Assembly: GCA_965242575.1 (NCBI GenBank)
Contig: OZ251461.1
Location: forward strand, 1,798,001-1,862,000
Reading direction: 5' to 3'
Source of the DNA: JANQOH01 sp965242575
GTDB taxonomy: Bacteria > Pseudomonadota > Alphaproteobacteria > UBA7887
Length of the DNA stretch: 64,000 nt
This document shows, piece after piece, positions 45,229-54,679 of this stretch. How positions within the stretch are numbered: position 1 is the stretch's first letter; each line of letters opens with the position of its first letter. The position numbers and the translations under genes are program-made. The notes beneath the pieces are model-generated. The model was given only the letters and a program-made list of their open reading frames with translations. It was not told the origin of the DNA and did not search any database.

Positions 45229-47138
45229 GGCGCAAAGCCTTCGGGGTGTCTCGACGCGAGGGAATCCGCGTAATTTTCGAGTCTGGGCATGGAACCCCGG
45301 TTGTCGAACACGTCGTGTGCGAGCGATCGCAACTCCGACACGCGCCCTTCTACGCCCGCTCGGGACGCCGCGTCAAACCCGGCGTTCCCGTGGCGTCGTT
45401 CGTAGCGCGCGCGGCGCGTCTCCGTGTCCGCGTGGATGTGGACATGCCGGAACCCCAAGCCGAATCGCTCGACAAGATAGGCGCCGTCGTCCGGGAAACG
45501 CAAGCCGTCGACGACAATTTTTTTGGCCGGTCCGACTCGCGCAACCGTGCGTTCGCCCAGCTCCCGTTGCCCGCCCGACCGGTTGATTCGCTCGCCGAGC
45601 GTCTGCCGGTTGGCTCGCGTGGGCGGCAGGCCCTCCTGCGCGAGCATATCGTCGATGACGAGGCTGAACCGGGTGTAGGCGAATCCCCGCCGCTCCAGCG
45701 CACGGGCAAGCGTCGTCTTGCCGGCGGCGATGGGGCCGCTCACGCCGATGACCAGCGGCGCGGCGCGGCGTTGCAGCTGCGGTACGATCAGCGGCGCCTC
45801 CTTGTCCGTTCCGAGCGCCTCCGACATCCCGGCCATGTGGAATACCCCGACGAGGGCGGAGGTGATCGCGTCGAGTTCGTCATGGGTGACGTCGCCGTCC
45901 GCGTAATCGCCCGATACGCCGAACTCCCGCAGCCCCGCCTTCAACCACTCGGCCCCGGCGCCCTTCCTCGGGATGCGCATGATGTCCTGCGCCGCGCCGG
46001 GGTAGCTTTCGATAACCGGAACGCCGCGCTCGCGGAGCTCGCGCGCAATCCGTATGCCCCTCGCCGTCAGGTTCTGCATGCTGCGAATCAGGCAGGGATA
46101 GACGTTGATCCCCCGCCGCTTGAGCACCCGCTCGGATCGCCGCATGATCCCGAATTCCTCCCGTCCGGGATCGTCGTCCTCTACCGATTTTCGGCCCGCC
46201 GGAAGGCACAAGGGAGAGTCTATGGAAGCGATTTGGGGGCGCGCGTCGAGCGTTTTTGCGATCAAGTCGTTATCCGAGAATATCGTCGCGACGTCCGCCT
46301 TCGCGCCGTGCAGGAGACACCAGCCGCTAGCTCTTTTCTCCGACCCCGTAAGATCGATGCCGACAACCCGGAGACCGGCGGTGTCGTCCGCGCCGAACAG
46401 GTCGGCGAATCGAGGGCTGCCTTCCGTCAGTTCCGCGGGAGGCGGGGAAATTTCCGGCAAGGCGCGCCAGCCCGGGGGCGCGGACCATTCCTGAAAGCGC
46501 GGCCTGTCGGCGTCGATAAAGAAGTCGTGTATCGGATCGAGGCGAGACAGGACGTTATCGAGAATCGCTCCCATCGCCGCGATATCGGCCCTATTGTAAC
46601 ATATGAGTTTTTTCAGAGCGTTCCGATCCCCGCGGACGTAGCGGTGCCAGAGAATGACCGCGCCGGCGCCGTCCACGTTCTCCAAGCCGCCCCGAAAGTT
46701 CAAATTCAGCTCCTTCTCGATCGCCTTTTGCCCCCCGGTTAACCCGACACGGCGGCAGAGATACATGAGATCGACATGAATTTCCGGCAACCGGATATCG
46801 GGGTGCTTTCGAGCAAGGAATTTCGAATCGAAGCGAATTCCGTTGAACGTCACCAAAGCGGACGCGCGCGCCGCATCCTCGCGCAACCGTTCGACGTTTT
46901 GGCCGCTGATTATGGTTCGCGCGCAGCCGTCGAACGACCAGCCGATGATGGTGATGTCGTCGTAGTGGTGACTGAGCCCCGTAGTTTCGATGTCCAGGAA
47001 CAGGACGAGATCGGGATTAGCGGCGCATGCGGCGATCCTGTGGCGCAACGCCGACGAGACGGTTCCGCCCCGATTGGCCCGCGCGGCGCGGCGGCCCTCG
47101 GGAACGGCCGACCGCCTAGCGTGGAGGGTTGCGACCAT
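45210..47138 (-). CDS. DEDD exonuclease / DUF429 / P-loop kinase triple fusion
   Basis: A 642-residue protein. Residues about 40-215 form an RNase H-like 3'-5' exonuclease of the YprB type: FLDIETTGLSHHYDDITIIG with D49/E51, an ALVTFNGIRFDSKFLARKHP motif II and CYNRADIAAM motif III. Residues about 265-450 resemble DUF429, another RNase-H-like fold: VVGIDLTGSEKRASGW, ASIDSPLCLP, VIESYPGAAQDIMRIPRK, THDELDAITSALVG. From about 465 a P-loop kinase follows: VIGVSGPIAAGKTTLARALE then VVDGLRFPDDGAYLVERF, like a nucleoside-monophosphate or dephospho-CoA kinase. First gene of the island operon, overlapping the PurZ-like gene by 19 bp. I do not know this three-domain combination from any characterised protein. 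Confidence 0.75.
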   Translation of the reverse strand: MVATLHARRSAVPEGRRAARANRGGTVSSALRHRIAACAANPDLVLFLDIETTGLSHHYDDITIIGWSFDGCARTIISGQNVERLREDAARASALVTFNGIRFDSKFLARKHPDIRLPEIHVDLMYLCRRVGLTGGQKAIEKELNLNFRGGLENVDGAGAVILWHRYVRGDRNALKKLICYNRADIAAMGAILDNVLSRLDPIHDFFIDADRPRFQEWSAPPGWRALPEISPPPAELTEGSPRFADLFGADDTAGLRVVGIDLTGSEKRASGWCLLHGAKADVATIFSDNDLIAKTLDARPQIASIDSPLCLPAGRKSVEDDDPGREEFGIMRRSERVLKRRGINVYPCLIRSMQNLTARGIRIARELRERGVPVIESYPGAAQDIMRIPRKGAGAEWLKAGLREFGVSGDYADGDVTHDELDAITSALVGVFHMAGMSEALGTDKEAPLIVPQLQRRAAPLVIGVSGPIAAGKTTLARALERRGFAYTRFSLVIDDMLAQEGLPPTRANRQTLGERINRSGGQRELGERTVARVGPAKKIVVDGLRFPDDGAYLVERFGLGFRHVHIHADTETRRARYERRHGNAGFDAASRAGVEGRVSELRSLAHDVFDNRGSMPRLENYADSLASRHPEGFAPCPSPS

Positions 47139-47287
47139 GGGCCGATTCGTAACACGCCGCGGGCGCCCGGTTCAAACGCGCGCGACACGCTCCGTCGATC
47201 TGCGCGCCCGCTCATGGCGTAGCGCCGCCACGGCGTAGCTGCGGCTGTCCGTGCAGGCGCCGTTGCGCAAGAGGGGAGAGGGTGGAC

Positions 47288-47369
47288 GCGCCGGGCCGGG
47301 ACTCGAACCCGGCCCCAAAACGCCGTGCGTCCGCGCGGCGCGTGCTACTGCCCACTGAGCTACCGGCGC
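47288..47369 (-). tRNA. tRNA-like sequence with an abnormal anticodon arm
   Basis: On the minus strand the 82-nt sequence has a perfect 7-bp acceptor stem (GCGCCGG/CCGGCGC), a D-arm-like TAGCTCAGTGGGCAGTAGCA and a T-arm with loop TTCGAGT. The T-stem is 6 bp, and the central hairpin pairs CGCCG with CGGCG around a 10-nt loop that has no U33 or 7-nt anticodon loop, so no anticodon can be named. It is probably a degenerate tRNA or a tRNA mimic. It lies inside the xerC-flanked island, upstream of its operon. Confidence 0.4.
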
Positions 47370-47607
47370 GCCCATGATGGGCGTACCGCCGGTCGATCCT
47401 GCCGTCAAGCGGCGGATACGCGGAGAGTTCGTCTGGGTCGAGACACTCCGCCGTCACGATATCGTCGGGGTCGGGCGCGGCGGCAAGCGGTAGGCGGAAG
47501 CGGCGCGCCCCGGTATCCTCCCAGCCGGCGCGCCTGCACGGATCGGCGCGCGGCTGCGGCGTATGCGCGCCGTGTGCGGAGGAGCGATCACCCTTGGATT
47601 GTCGGCG

Positions 47608-48618
47608 TCAGTCGTTGCGCGCGCTCGAGGCCAACGGGGAAGACGCCGCCGAACGGCGCGGCGCGGCGCCGGCGCGCGGATGCGCGGCGCGGTAGGCGGC
47701 CAGCATCTCGGCGCCGGCGACCGCCGTATAACGCTGCGTGGTCGACAGGCTGGAATGGCCGAGCAGCTCCTGGATCGTCCGCAGGTCGCCGCCATCGGCG
47801 AGGAGGTGGGTGGCGAAACTGTGGCGCAGCGCATGCGGCGTCGCCGTCTCCGGCAGGCCGAGCAGGGCGCGGACGCGGCGCACCTGCTTCTGCGCCACTC
47901 CGGGGTTGAGCCGCCCGCCGCGCGCGCCGACGAACAGCGGCGCGCCGGACGGCGCCGGGAACGGGCGCAGCGCGAGATAATCCGCCACCGCGCGCGCCAC
48001 CGCCGGCAGCACGGGCGCCAGCCTTTCCTTGCCGCCCTTGCCGACGACCCGCAGCACCCTGGGCGAATCGGCGAACGCGCCGCAATCGAGGCCCAGCGCC
48101 TCGCCGATGCGCAGCCCGCACCCGTAGAGCAGGGTGGCGAGCGCCGCGTCGCGCGCCGCGATCCACGATTCGTCGGACGCCTCGCCGATCTCGCGGATCA
48201 GCGATGTCGCATCGCCCTCCGACAGCGGGCGCGGCATCAGGCGCGGTTGCCGGGGCGTGCGCACCGCGCCGGCATGGGGGTTGTGGGCGATCCCGCGCCG
48301 GTCGAGCCAGGCGAAGAAGCCGCGCACCACCGACAGCGCGCGCGCGGTGCTGCTCCGCGCCGTCCCGGCGCGCGCCCGCGCCGCCAGCCAGGCGCGGAAG
48401 TCCGCCGCCTTCAGCCCGGCCAGCACGGACAGACTCGCCGCGCCGCCGCGATGGCCCGCCGCGAAGGCGACGAAGGAGTCCAGGTCGCGGGCGTAGCCGT
48501 CGCAGGTGTGCGGGGAGGCGCGGCGCTCCGCCGCCAGCCACGCGCGCCAGTCGCCGATGGCGCGGGCGAGGTCGGGCGCCGCGGCGGGCGGGAGCGCCCG
48601 CGGATTATCCGGGCGCAT
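47608..48618 (-). CDS. xerC: Tyrosine recombinase XerC
   Basis: The 336-residue protein has a SAM-like N-terminal domain (WLAAERRASPHTCDGYARDL) and catalytic residues Arg in YGCGLRIGEALGL, Lys in VVGKGGKERLAPVL, HxxR in TPHALRHSFATHLLADGG, His in LLGHSSLSTTQRYT and the Tyr in QRYTAV. It resolves chromosome dimers at dif with XerD. The start overlaps the aldolase gene by 14 bp. The C-terminal end up to APRRSAA is encoded by the 81-bp repeat; the last residues SPLASSARND come from island DNA, so the natural tail has been replaced without harming the catalytic core. Confidence 0.93.
   Translation of the reverse strand: MRPDNPRALPPAAAPDLARAIGDWRAWLAAERRASPHTCDGYARDLDSFVAFAAGHRGGAASLSVLAGLKAADFRAWLAARARAGTARSSTARALSVVRGFFAWLDRRGIAHNPHAGAVRTPRQPRLMPRPLSEGDATSLIREIGEASDESWIAARDAALATLLYGCGLRIGEALGLDCGAFADSPRVLRVVGKGGKERLAPVLPAVARAVADYLALRPFPAPSGAPLFVGARGGRLNPGVAQKQVRRVRALLGLPETATPHALRHSFATHLLADGGDLRTIQELLGHSSLSTTQRYTAVAGAEMLAAYRAAHPRAGAAPRRSAASSPLASSARND
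47644..47724. repeat. 81-bp direct repeat, right copy (att-like, within xerC)
   Basis: Right partner of 43097-43177, one mismatch. It covers the codons for the XerC C-terminal AVAGAEMLAAYRAAHPRAGA region. Between the island operon start (47138) and this repeat there are about 500 bp holding only the tRNA-like sequence. Confidence 0.88.
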
Positions 48619-49264
48619 GGCCGCCGGCCGCGCGCCAGTCGGCGAGGAACGCCGCCAGGCCCTTGTCGGTCAGCGGGTGTTGGGCCATCTGCCGCAGGAC
48701 CTTCGGCGGCACGGTGGCCACGTCGGCGCCGAGTTTCGCCGCCTCCACCGCGTGGCGCGGGCCGCGCACCGAGGCCGCCAGGATGCTCGTGCGCAGGTCC
48801 GGATATTGCCGGTAGATCGCGCGGATGTCGGCGATCAGCGCCATGCCGTCCTGGCCGATGTCGTCGAGCCGGCCGATGAACGGCGAAACGAAACTCGCCC
48901 CGGCCCGGGCCGCGAGCAGCGCCTGCGCCGCCGAGAAGCACAGGGTGACGTTGACGCCGATGCCGTCCTCCCGCAGCCGGCGGCAGGCGGCGAGCCCGTC
49001 CCACGTCAGCGGCGTCTTGACGACGACGTTGCCGGCGATGCCGGAAAGGCGGCGGCCCTGGTCGACCATGCCGTCGGCGTCGGTCGCCGTCACCTCGGCG
49101 CTCACCGGGCCGGGTACCAGATCGCAAATTTCGGCGATGACCTCGCGCGGCGGGCGGCCCGTCGCCGCGACCAGCGAGGGGTTGGTCGTCACGCCGTCGA
49201 CCAGGCCGGTCTCGGCGAGGGCGCGGATCTCCGCGCAATCGGCGGTATCGACGAAAAACTTCAT
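48605..49264 (-). CDS. fsa: Fructose-6-phosphate aldolase / transaldolase-like (TalC/Fsa family)
   Basis: The 219-residue barrel protein begins MKFFVDTADCAEIRALAETG, with GLVDGVTTNPSLVAATG, the Schiff-base Lys in VVVKTPLTWDGLAACR, GVNVTLCFSAAQALLAARAG and SFVSPFIGRLDDIGQDG. The length fits the small subfamily that includes Fsa and TalC, which handle C3 transfer or aldol cleavage of fructose 6-phosphate. ATG 49264 begins a short operon with xerC, and the divergent priA gene lies 49 bp away. Confidence 0.92.
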   Translation of the reverse strand: MKFFVDTADCAEIRALAETGLVDGVTTNPSLVAATGRPPREVIAEICDLVPGPVSAEVTATDADGMVDQGRRLSGIAGNVVVKTPLTWDGLAACRRLREDGIGVNVTLCFSAAQALLAARAGASFVSPFIGRLDDIGQDGMALIADIRAIYRQYPDLRTSILAASVRGPRHAVEAAKLGADVATVPPKVLRQMAQHPLTDKGLAAFLADWRAAGGHAPG

Positions 49265-49313
49265 GCCGTCCCCTCCGGGCGCGCTCCCTCGCCGGGAAAG
49301 ATAGCCCGAACCG

Positions 49314-51506
49314 ATGGCCCGGCCAGCCCCCGGCGGCGGCGTCGTCTCGGTGCTGCCGCCGCTGGCGGCGGGACCCTACGACTACCGCTTGCCGGAGGGC
49401 ATGGCGGCGCCGGAGGGGAGTTTCGTCCGGGTTCCGCTGGGGCCGCGCCGGGCGATCGGCGTCGTCTGGGGGCCGGGCGCCGGCGGCGTGGCGCCGGAGC
49501 GGCTGCGCGACGTCGCGGAGGTCCTCGACGCGCCGCCGCTCGACGCGCCGCTCCGCGCCTTCGTCGACTGGCTGGCGGCCTATTGCCTCGCCCCGCGCGG
49601 CGCCGTCCTGCGCATGGCGATGAGCGTCCCGCAGGCGCTCGAACCGCCGCGCCCGGGGCGGCGGACGGTGGCGCGCGGCGCGGCGGTCCCGGAGCGCCTC
49701 ACGCCGGCGCGCGCCGCCGTGCTCGCCGCCCTCGACGCCGGGCCGCCGGCGACGCGGACCGAACTCGCGCGCCGCGCCGGAGTCGGCCCCGGCGTCGTCC
49801 GCGCGATGCTCGCCGCCGGAGCGCTGCGCCTCGCCGAAGGCGCCGCGGCGGACCGGTCGACGCCCGACGAGTCGCCCGAGGCGCCGCGCGCCGGCGTCGC
49901 GCTGTCGCCGGCCCAGGCGGCCGCCGCGCGCGGCCTGCGCGCCGCCGTCGGCGGCGGGTTCTCCGCCACCCTGCTCGACGGCGTGACCGGCGCGGGCAAG
50001 ACCGAGGTCTATTTCGAGGCCGTCGCGGCCGCGCTGGAGTCCGGCGGCCAGGCCCTCGTGCTGCTGCCGGAGATCGCCCTCGGCGCGCAGTGGCTGGCGC
50101 GCTTCGAACGCCGGTTCGGAACCCGCCCCGCGGCGTGGCATTCCGACGTCTCCCCCGCCCGGCGGCGCGAGGTGTGGCGCGCCGCGGCGCGCGGACGGGC
50201 GCGGGTCGTCGTCGGCGCGCGCTCGGCGCTGTTCCTCCCCTTCCGCGCGCTCCGCCTCGTCGTCGTCGACGAGGAGCACGACTCCTCCTACAAGCAGGAG
50301 GACGGTGTGATCTACAATGCCCGCGACATGGCGGTGGCGCGGGCGCGCCTCGTCGGGATCCCGGTCGTCCTGTCGTCCGCCACCCCGTCGCTGGAGACGC
50401 TGCGCAACGTCGCGGAGGGCCGCTACCGCGCCGAGCGGCTGCCGGAGCGCCACGGCGCCGCGCGGCCGCCGATAATCGAGGCGGTGGACCTGCGCGCCGA
50501 TTCGCCGCCGCGCGGGCGCTTCCTGGCGCCGCGCCTCCGCGCGGCGCTGGCGGACGCGCTGGCGGCGGGGAACCAGGCGCTGCTGTTCCTCAACCGTCGC
50601 GGCTACGCGCCGCTCACCCTGTGCCGCGCCTGCGGGCACCGCCTCGAATGCCCCGATTGCGACGCCTGGCTCGTCGCGCACCGGCGGGCCGGCGAACTGC
50701 GCTGCCACCATTGCGATTTTCGCCGCCCGCCGCCGCCCGCCTGCCCGGAATGCGGCGCCGCCGCGAGCCTCGTCGCCTGCGGGCCGGGGGTCGAACGCGT
50801 GCGGGAGGAGGTCCGTGAACTGTTCCCGCAGGCGCGCGTGCGGGAGATGACGAGCGACGCGGTGCGCGGCCCGCGCGACGCCGCCCGGCTCGCCGCGGAC
50901 ATGGCGGAGCGCCGCATAGACGTGTTGATCGGCACGCAGATGGCGGCCAAGGGGCATCACTTCCCCGGCCTGACGCTGGTCGGCGCGGTCGACGCCGATC
51001 TCGGCCTGTCGGGCGGCGACCTGCGCGCCGCCGAGCGGACCTTCCAGCTGCTGTTCCAGGTGGCGGGGCGCGCCGGGCGCGGGGGCCGGCCGGGCCGCGT
51101 CCTGCTCCAGACGCGCGCGCCGGAGAATCCGGTGATTCGCGCCCTGGCCGCCGGCGACCGCGACGGCTTCGTCGCCGCCGAGACCGAAGCGCGGCGGCGG
51201 GCGGGGATGCCGCCGTTCGGGCGCCTCGCGGCGGTTATCGTGTCCGGCTCCGACGAGGCTGCGGCGCGCGCCGTCGCGGTGGGCCTCGCCCGGAGCGCGC
51301 CGCGCGCGCCGGAGGTGAGGGTGCTGGGCCCCGCCCCGGCGCCGCTGCGGCTGGCGCGCGGCCGCCACCGCTTCCGCCTGCTCGCGCGCGGCCCGCGCGG
51401 CCGCGCGCTCAACGCGCTCGTCGGCCCCTGGACGGCGGCCGCCGCCGCGTCCGCGCCGCGCGGAGTCCAGGTCCGGGTGGACATCGACCCGCAATCCTTC
51501 CTCTAG
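49314..51506 (+). CDS. priA: Primosomal protein N' (replication restart helicase PriA)
   Basis: The 730-residue helicase has an N-terminal DNA-binding domain (VSVLPPLAAGPYDYRLPEGM), Walker A LLDGVTGAGKTEVYFE, VVVDEEHDSSYKQEDGVIYN, and the zinc-binding insert with paired Cys (LCRACGHRLECPDCDAW, CHHCDFRRPPPPACPECG). Motif V/VI region is IGTQMAAKGHHFPGLTLVG. Complete. It reloads the replisome at stalled forks. Start ATG 49314 lies 49 bp from the divergent aldolase gene. The downstream ATP synthase operon has a separate promoter. Confidence 0.95.
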   Translation: MARPAPGGGVVSVLPPLAAGPYDYRLPEGMAAPEGSFVRVPLGPRRAIGVVWGPGAGGVAPERLRDVAEVLDAPPLDAPLRAFVDWLAAYCLAPRGAVLRMAMSVPQALEPPRPGRRTVARGAAVPERLTPARAAVLAALDAGPPATRTELARRAGVGPGVVRAMLAAGALRLAEGAAADRSTPDESPEAPRAGVALSPAQAAAARGLRAAVGGGFSATLLDGVTGAGKTEVYFEAVAAALESGGQALVLLPEIALGAQWLARFERRFGTRPAAWHSDVSPARRREVWRAAARGRARVVVGARSALFLPFRALRLVVVDEEHDSSYKQEDGVIYNARDMAVARARLVGIPVVLSSATPSLETLRNVAEGRYRAERLPERHGAARPPIIEAVDLRADSPPRGRFLAPRLRAALADALAAGNQALLFLNRRGYAPLTLCRACGHRLECPDCDAWLVAHRRAGELRCHHCDFRRPPPPACPECGAAASLVACGPGVERVREEVRELFPQARVREMTSDAVRGPRDAARLAADMAERRIDVLIGTQMAAKGHHFPGLTLVGAVDADLGLSGGDLRAAERTFQLLFQVAGRAGRGGRPGRVLLQTRAPENPVIRALAAGDRDGFVAAETEARRRAGMPPFGRLAAVIVSGSDEAAARAVAVGLARSAPRAPEVRVLGPAPAPLRLARGRHRFRLLARGPRGRALNALVGPWTAAAAASAPRGVQVRVDIDPQSFL

Positions 51507-51529
51507 GCGCGGCGGCGGCGAACGGCGTG

Positions 51530-51558
51530 TTGCAACGCGCGGGCGCCCGTGCTACACG
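51530..51558 (+). promoter_or_regulatory. Candidate promoter of the F1-ATPase operon
   Basis: TTGCAA (51530-51535), 17-bp spacer, TACACG (51553-51558) with TG one base before the -10 (extended -10 character). It is located about 108 bp upstream of the atpH start, in the 159-bp priA-atpH gap. Confidence 0.45.
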
Positions 51559-51665
51559 GCGCCCGCCTCAACGACGGGATCGGCGCTCCGCCGGCGCGCG
51601 CCGTGTCCGGCCGCGCCCGCCTTGCGGCCGCGCCGCGGTCCCGTCGCCAATCTCGCGGGTGAGTC

Positions 51666-52222
51666 GTGGCGGAAGAGCAAACGGGCGTTTCCGGCCTGGC
51701 GGGCCGTTACGCGAAGGCGCTGTTCGATCTGGCGCGCGAGGCCGGGGCGGTCGACGCGGTCGCCGGCGACCTCGCGCGCGTGCGCGCCATGCTCGACGCG
51801 AGCGCGGACCTGCGCCGCATGACGGCGAGCCCGCTGGTCCCGCGCGGCGAGCAGGGCGCGGCGATGGCGGAGCTGGCGCGGCGCGCCGGCCTCGGCGCGG
51901 CGGTGGGGAATTTTCTCGCCCTGGTCGCCCGCAACCGGCGGCTGTTCGCGCTCCCCGGCATGATCCGCGCCTTCGATTCGCTCGCCGCCGCGCATCGCGG
52001 CGAGGTCTCCGCCGAGGTCGCCAGCGCCCGCCCGCTCGACGCGGACGAGGCGGAGGCGGTCCGCCGCGCGCTGGCGCGGGCGGCGGGGCGCGAGGTGCGC
52101 CCCCGCTTCCGCGTCGACCCGGCGCTGATCGGCGGCCTCGCGGTCCGGCTCGGCCCGCGGCTGTTCGACGCCTCGATCCGAACCCGCCTGCAATCGCTCA
52201 AGGCGGTCATGAAAGGAGCGGC

Positions 52223-52226
<4 letters not shown>
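51666..52226 (+). CDS. atpH: F1F0 ATP synthase subunit delta
   Basis: The 186-residue delta subunit begins with EEQTGVSGLAGRYAKALFDL, contains LARRAGLGAAVGNFLALVAR and ends with the conserved VDPALIGGLAVRLGPRLFDA. It links the F1 head to the peripheral stalk. Start GTG at 51666. It is the first of five F1 genes in the order delta-alpha-gamma-beta-epsilon; its stop overlaps the atpA ATG (ATGA). F0 genes are not in the window, consistent with the split F0/F1 operons of alphaproteobacteria. Confidence 0.94.
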
Positions 52227-53755
<1,529 letters not shown>

Positions 53756-53762
53756 TCCGCCG

Positions 53763-54653
53763 ATGGCCGCGCTCAAGGAGCTCCGCAACCGGATCGACAG
53801 CGTCAAGGCGACGCGGAAGATCACCAGCGCGATGAAGATGGTCGCCGCGTCGAAACTGCGCCGGGCGCAGGAGGCGGCGGAGGCCGCGCGCCCCTACGCC
53901 GACCGCATGGCGCGCATCGTGGCGTCGCTCTCCGCCGCCGTCGCCGAACGCGACGACGCGCCGGCGCTGCTGCGCGGGACGGGGCGCGAGGACGTCCACC
54001 TCATCGTCGTCGCCACCTCCGACCGCGGCCTGTGCGGCGCCTTCAACAGCGGCGTCGTCCGCGCCGCGCGCGCGCGCATCGCCGGGCTGGAGCGCGAGGG
54101 CCGGACGGCGAAACTCCTCGTCGTCGGGCGCAAGGGGCGCGACCAGCTGCGCCGCGACCACGGCGACCGCATGGTCGAGACGCTGGAGGAGGTGGGCGCG
54201 CGCGGAGTCGCCTTCGCCGAGGCGGAGGCCATCGCGCAGGGGATCGCCCGGCGCTTCGCCGACGGCGAGTTCGACGTCTGCACGCTCTATTACAACGCCT
54301 TCCGCTCCGCCGTGAGCCAGGTCGTGACGCCGCTCCGGCTGGTCCCGCTGCCGCCGGCGGATCCGGAGGAGGACGGCGCGGGCGGGGCGCATGGCGGCGC
54401 GGTCCACGAATTCGAGCCCGACGAGGAGTCCCTCCTCGCCGAGCTGCTGCCGCGCAACATGGCGGTGCAGGTGTTCCGCGCCCTGCTGGAGAACGCCGCC
54501 AGCGAGCAGGGCGCGCGCATGATGGCGATGGACAACGCCACGCGGAACGCGGGCGACATGATCGACCGGCTGACCCTGACCTACAACCGGTCGCGGCAGG
54601 CGGCGATCACCAAGGAGCTGATCGAAATCGTTTCCGGGGCCGAGGCGCTCTAG
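53763..54653 (+). CDS. atpG: F1F0 ATP synthase subunit gamma
   Basis: The 296-residue central-stalk subunit begins LKELRNRIDSVKATRKITSA then MKMVAASKLRRAQEAAEAAR and ends MAMDNATRNAGDMIDRLTLT, YNRSRQAAITKELIEIVSGA, all family-diagnostic. It carries the extra acidic insert around residues 200-220 (DPEEDGAGGAHGGAVHEFEP) seen in many alphaproteobacteria. It follows atpA by 7 bp. Confidence 0.96.
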   Translation: MAALKELRNRIDSVKATRKITSAMKMVAASKLRRAQEAAEAARPYADRMARIVASLSAAVAERDDAPALLRGTGREDVHLIVVATSDRGLCGAFNSGVVRAARARIAGLEREGRTAKLLVVGRKGRDQLRRDHGDRMVETLEEVGARGVAFAEAEAIAQGIARRFADGEFDVCTLYYNAFRSAVSQVVTPLRLVPLPPADPEEDGAGGAHGGAVHEFEPDEESLLAELLPRNMAVQVFRALLENAASEQGARMMAMDNATRNAGDMIDRLTLTYNRSRQAAITKELIEIVSGAEAL

Positions 54654-54679
54654 CCGCCGCCCCGCGGGAGGACCCCGTC

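Noticed and set aside
47644..48618. XerC as the integrase gene of the island
   Set aside because: Its position in the fsa-xerC operon beside priA is the normal chromosomal context, so it is the housekeeping recombinase and the target, not cargo.
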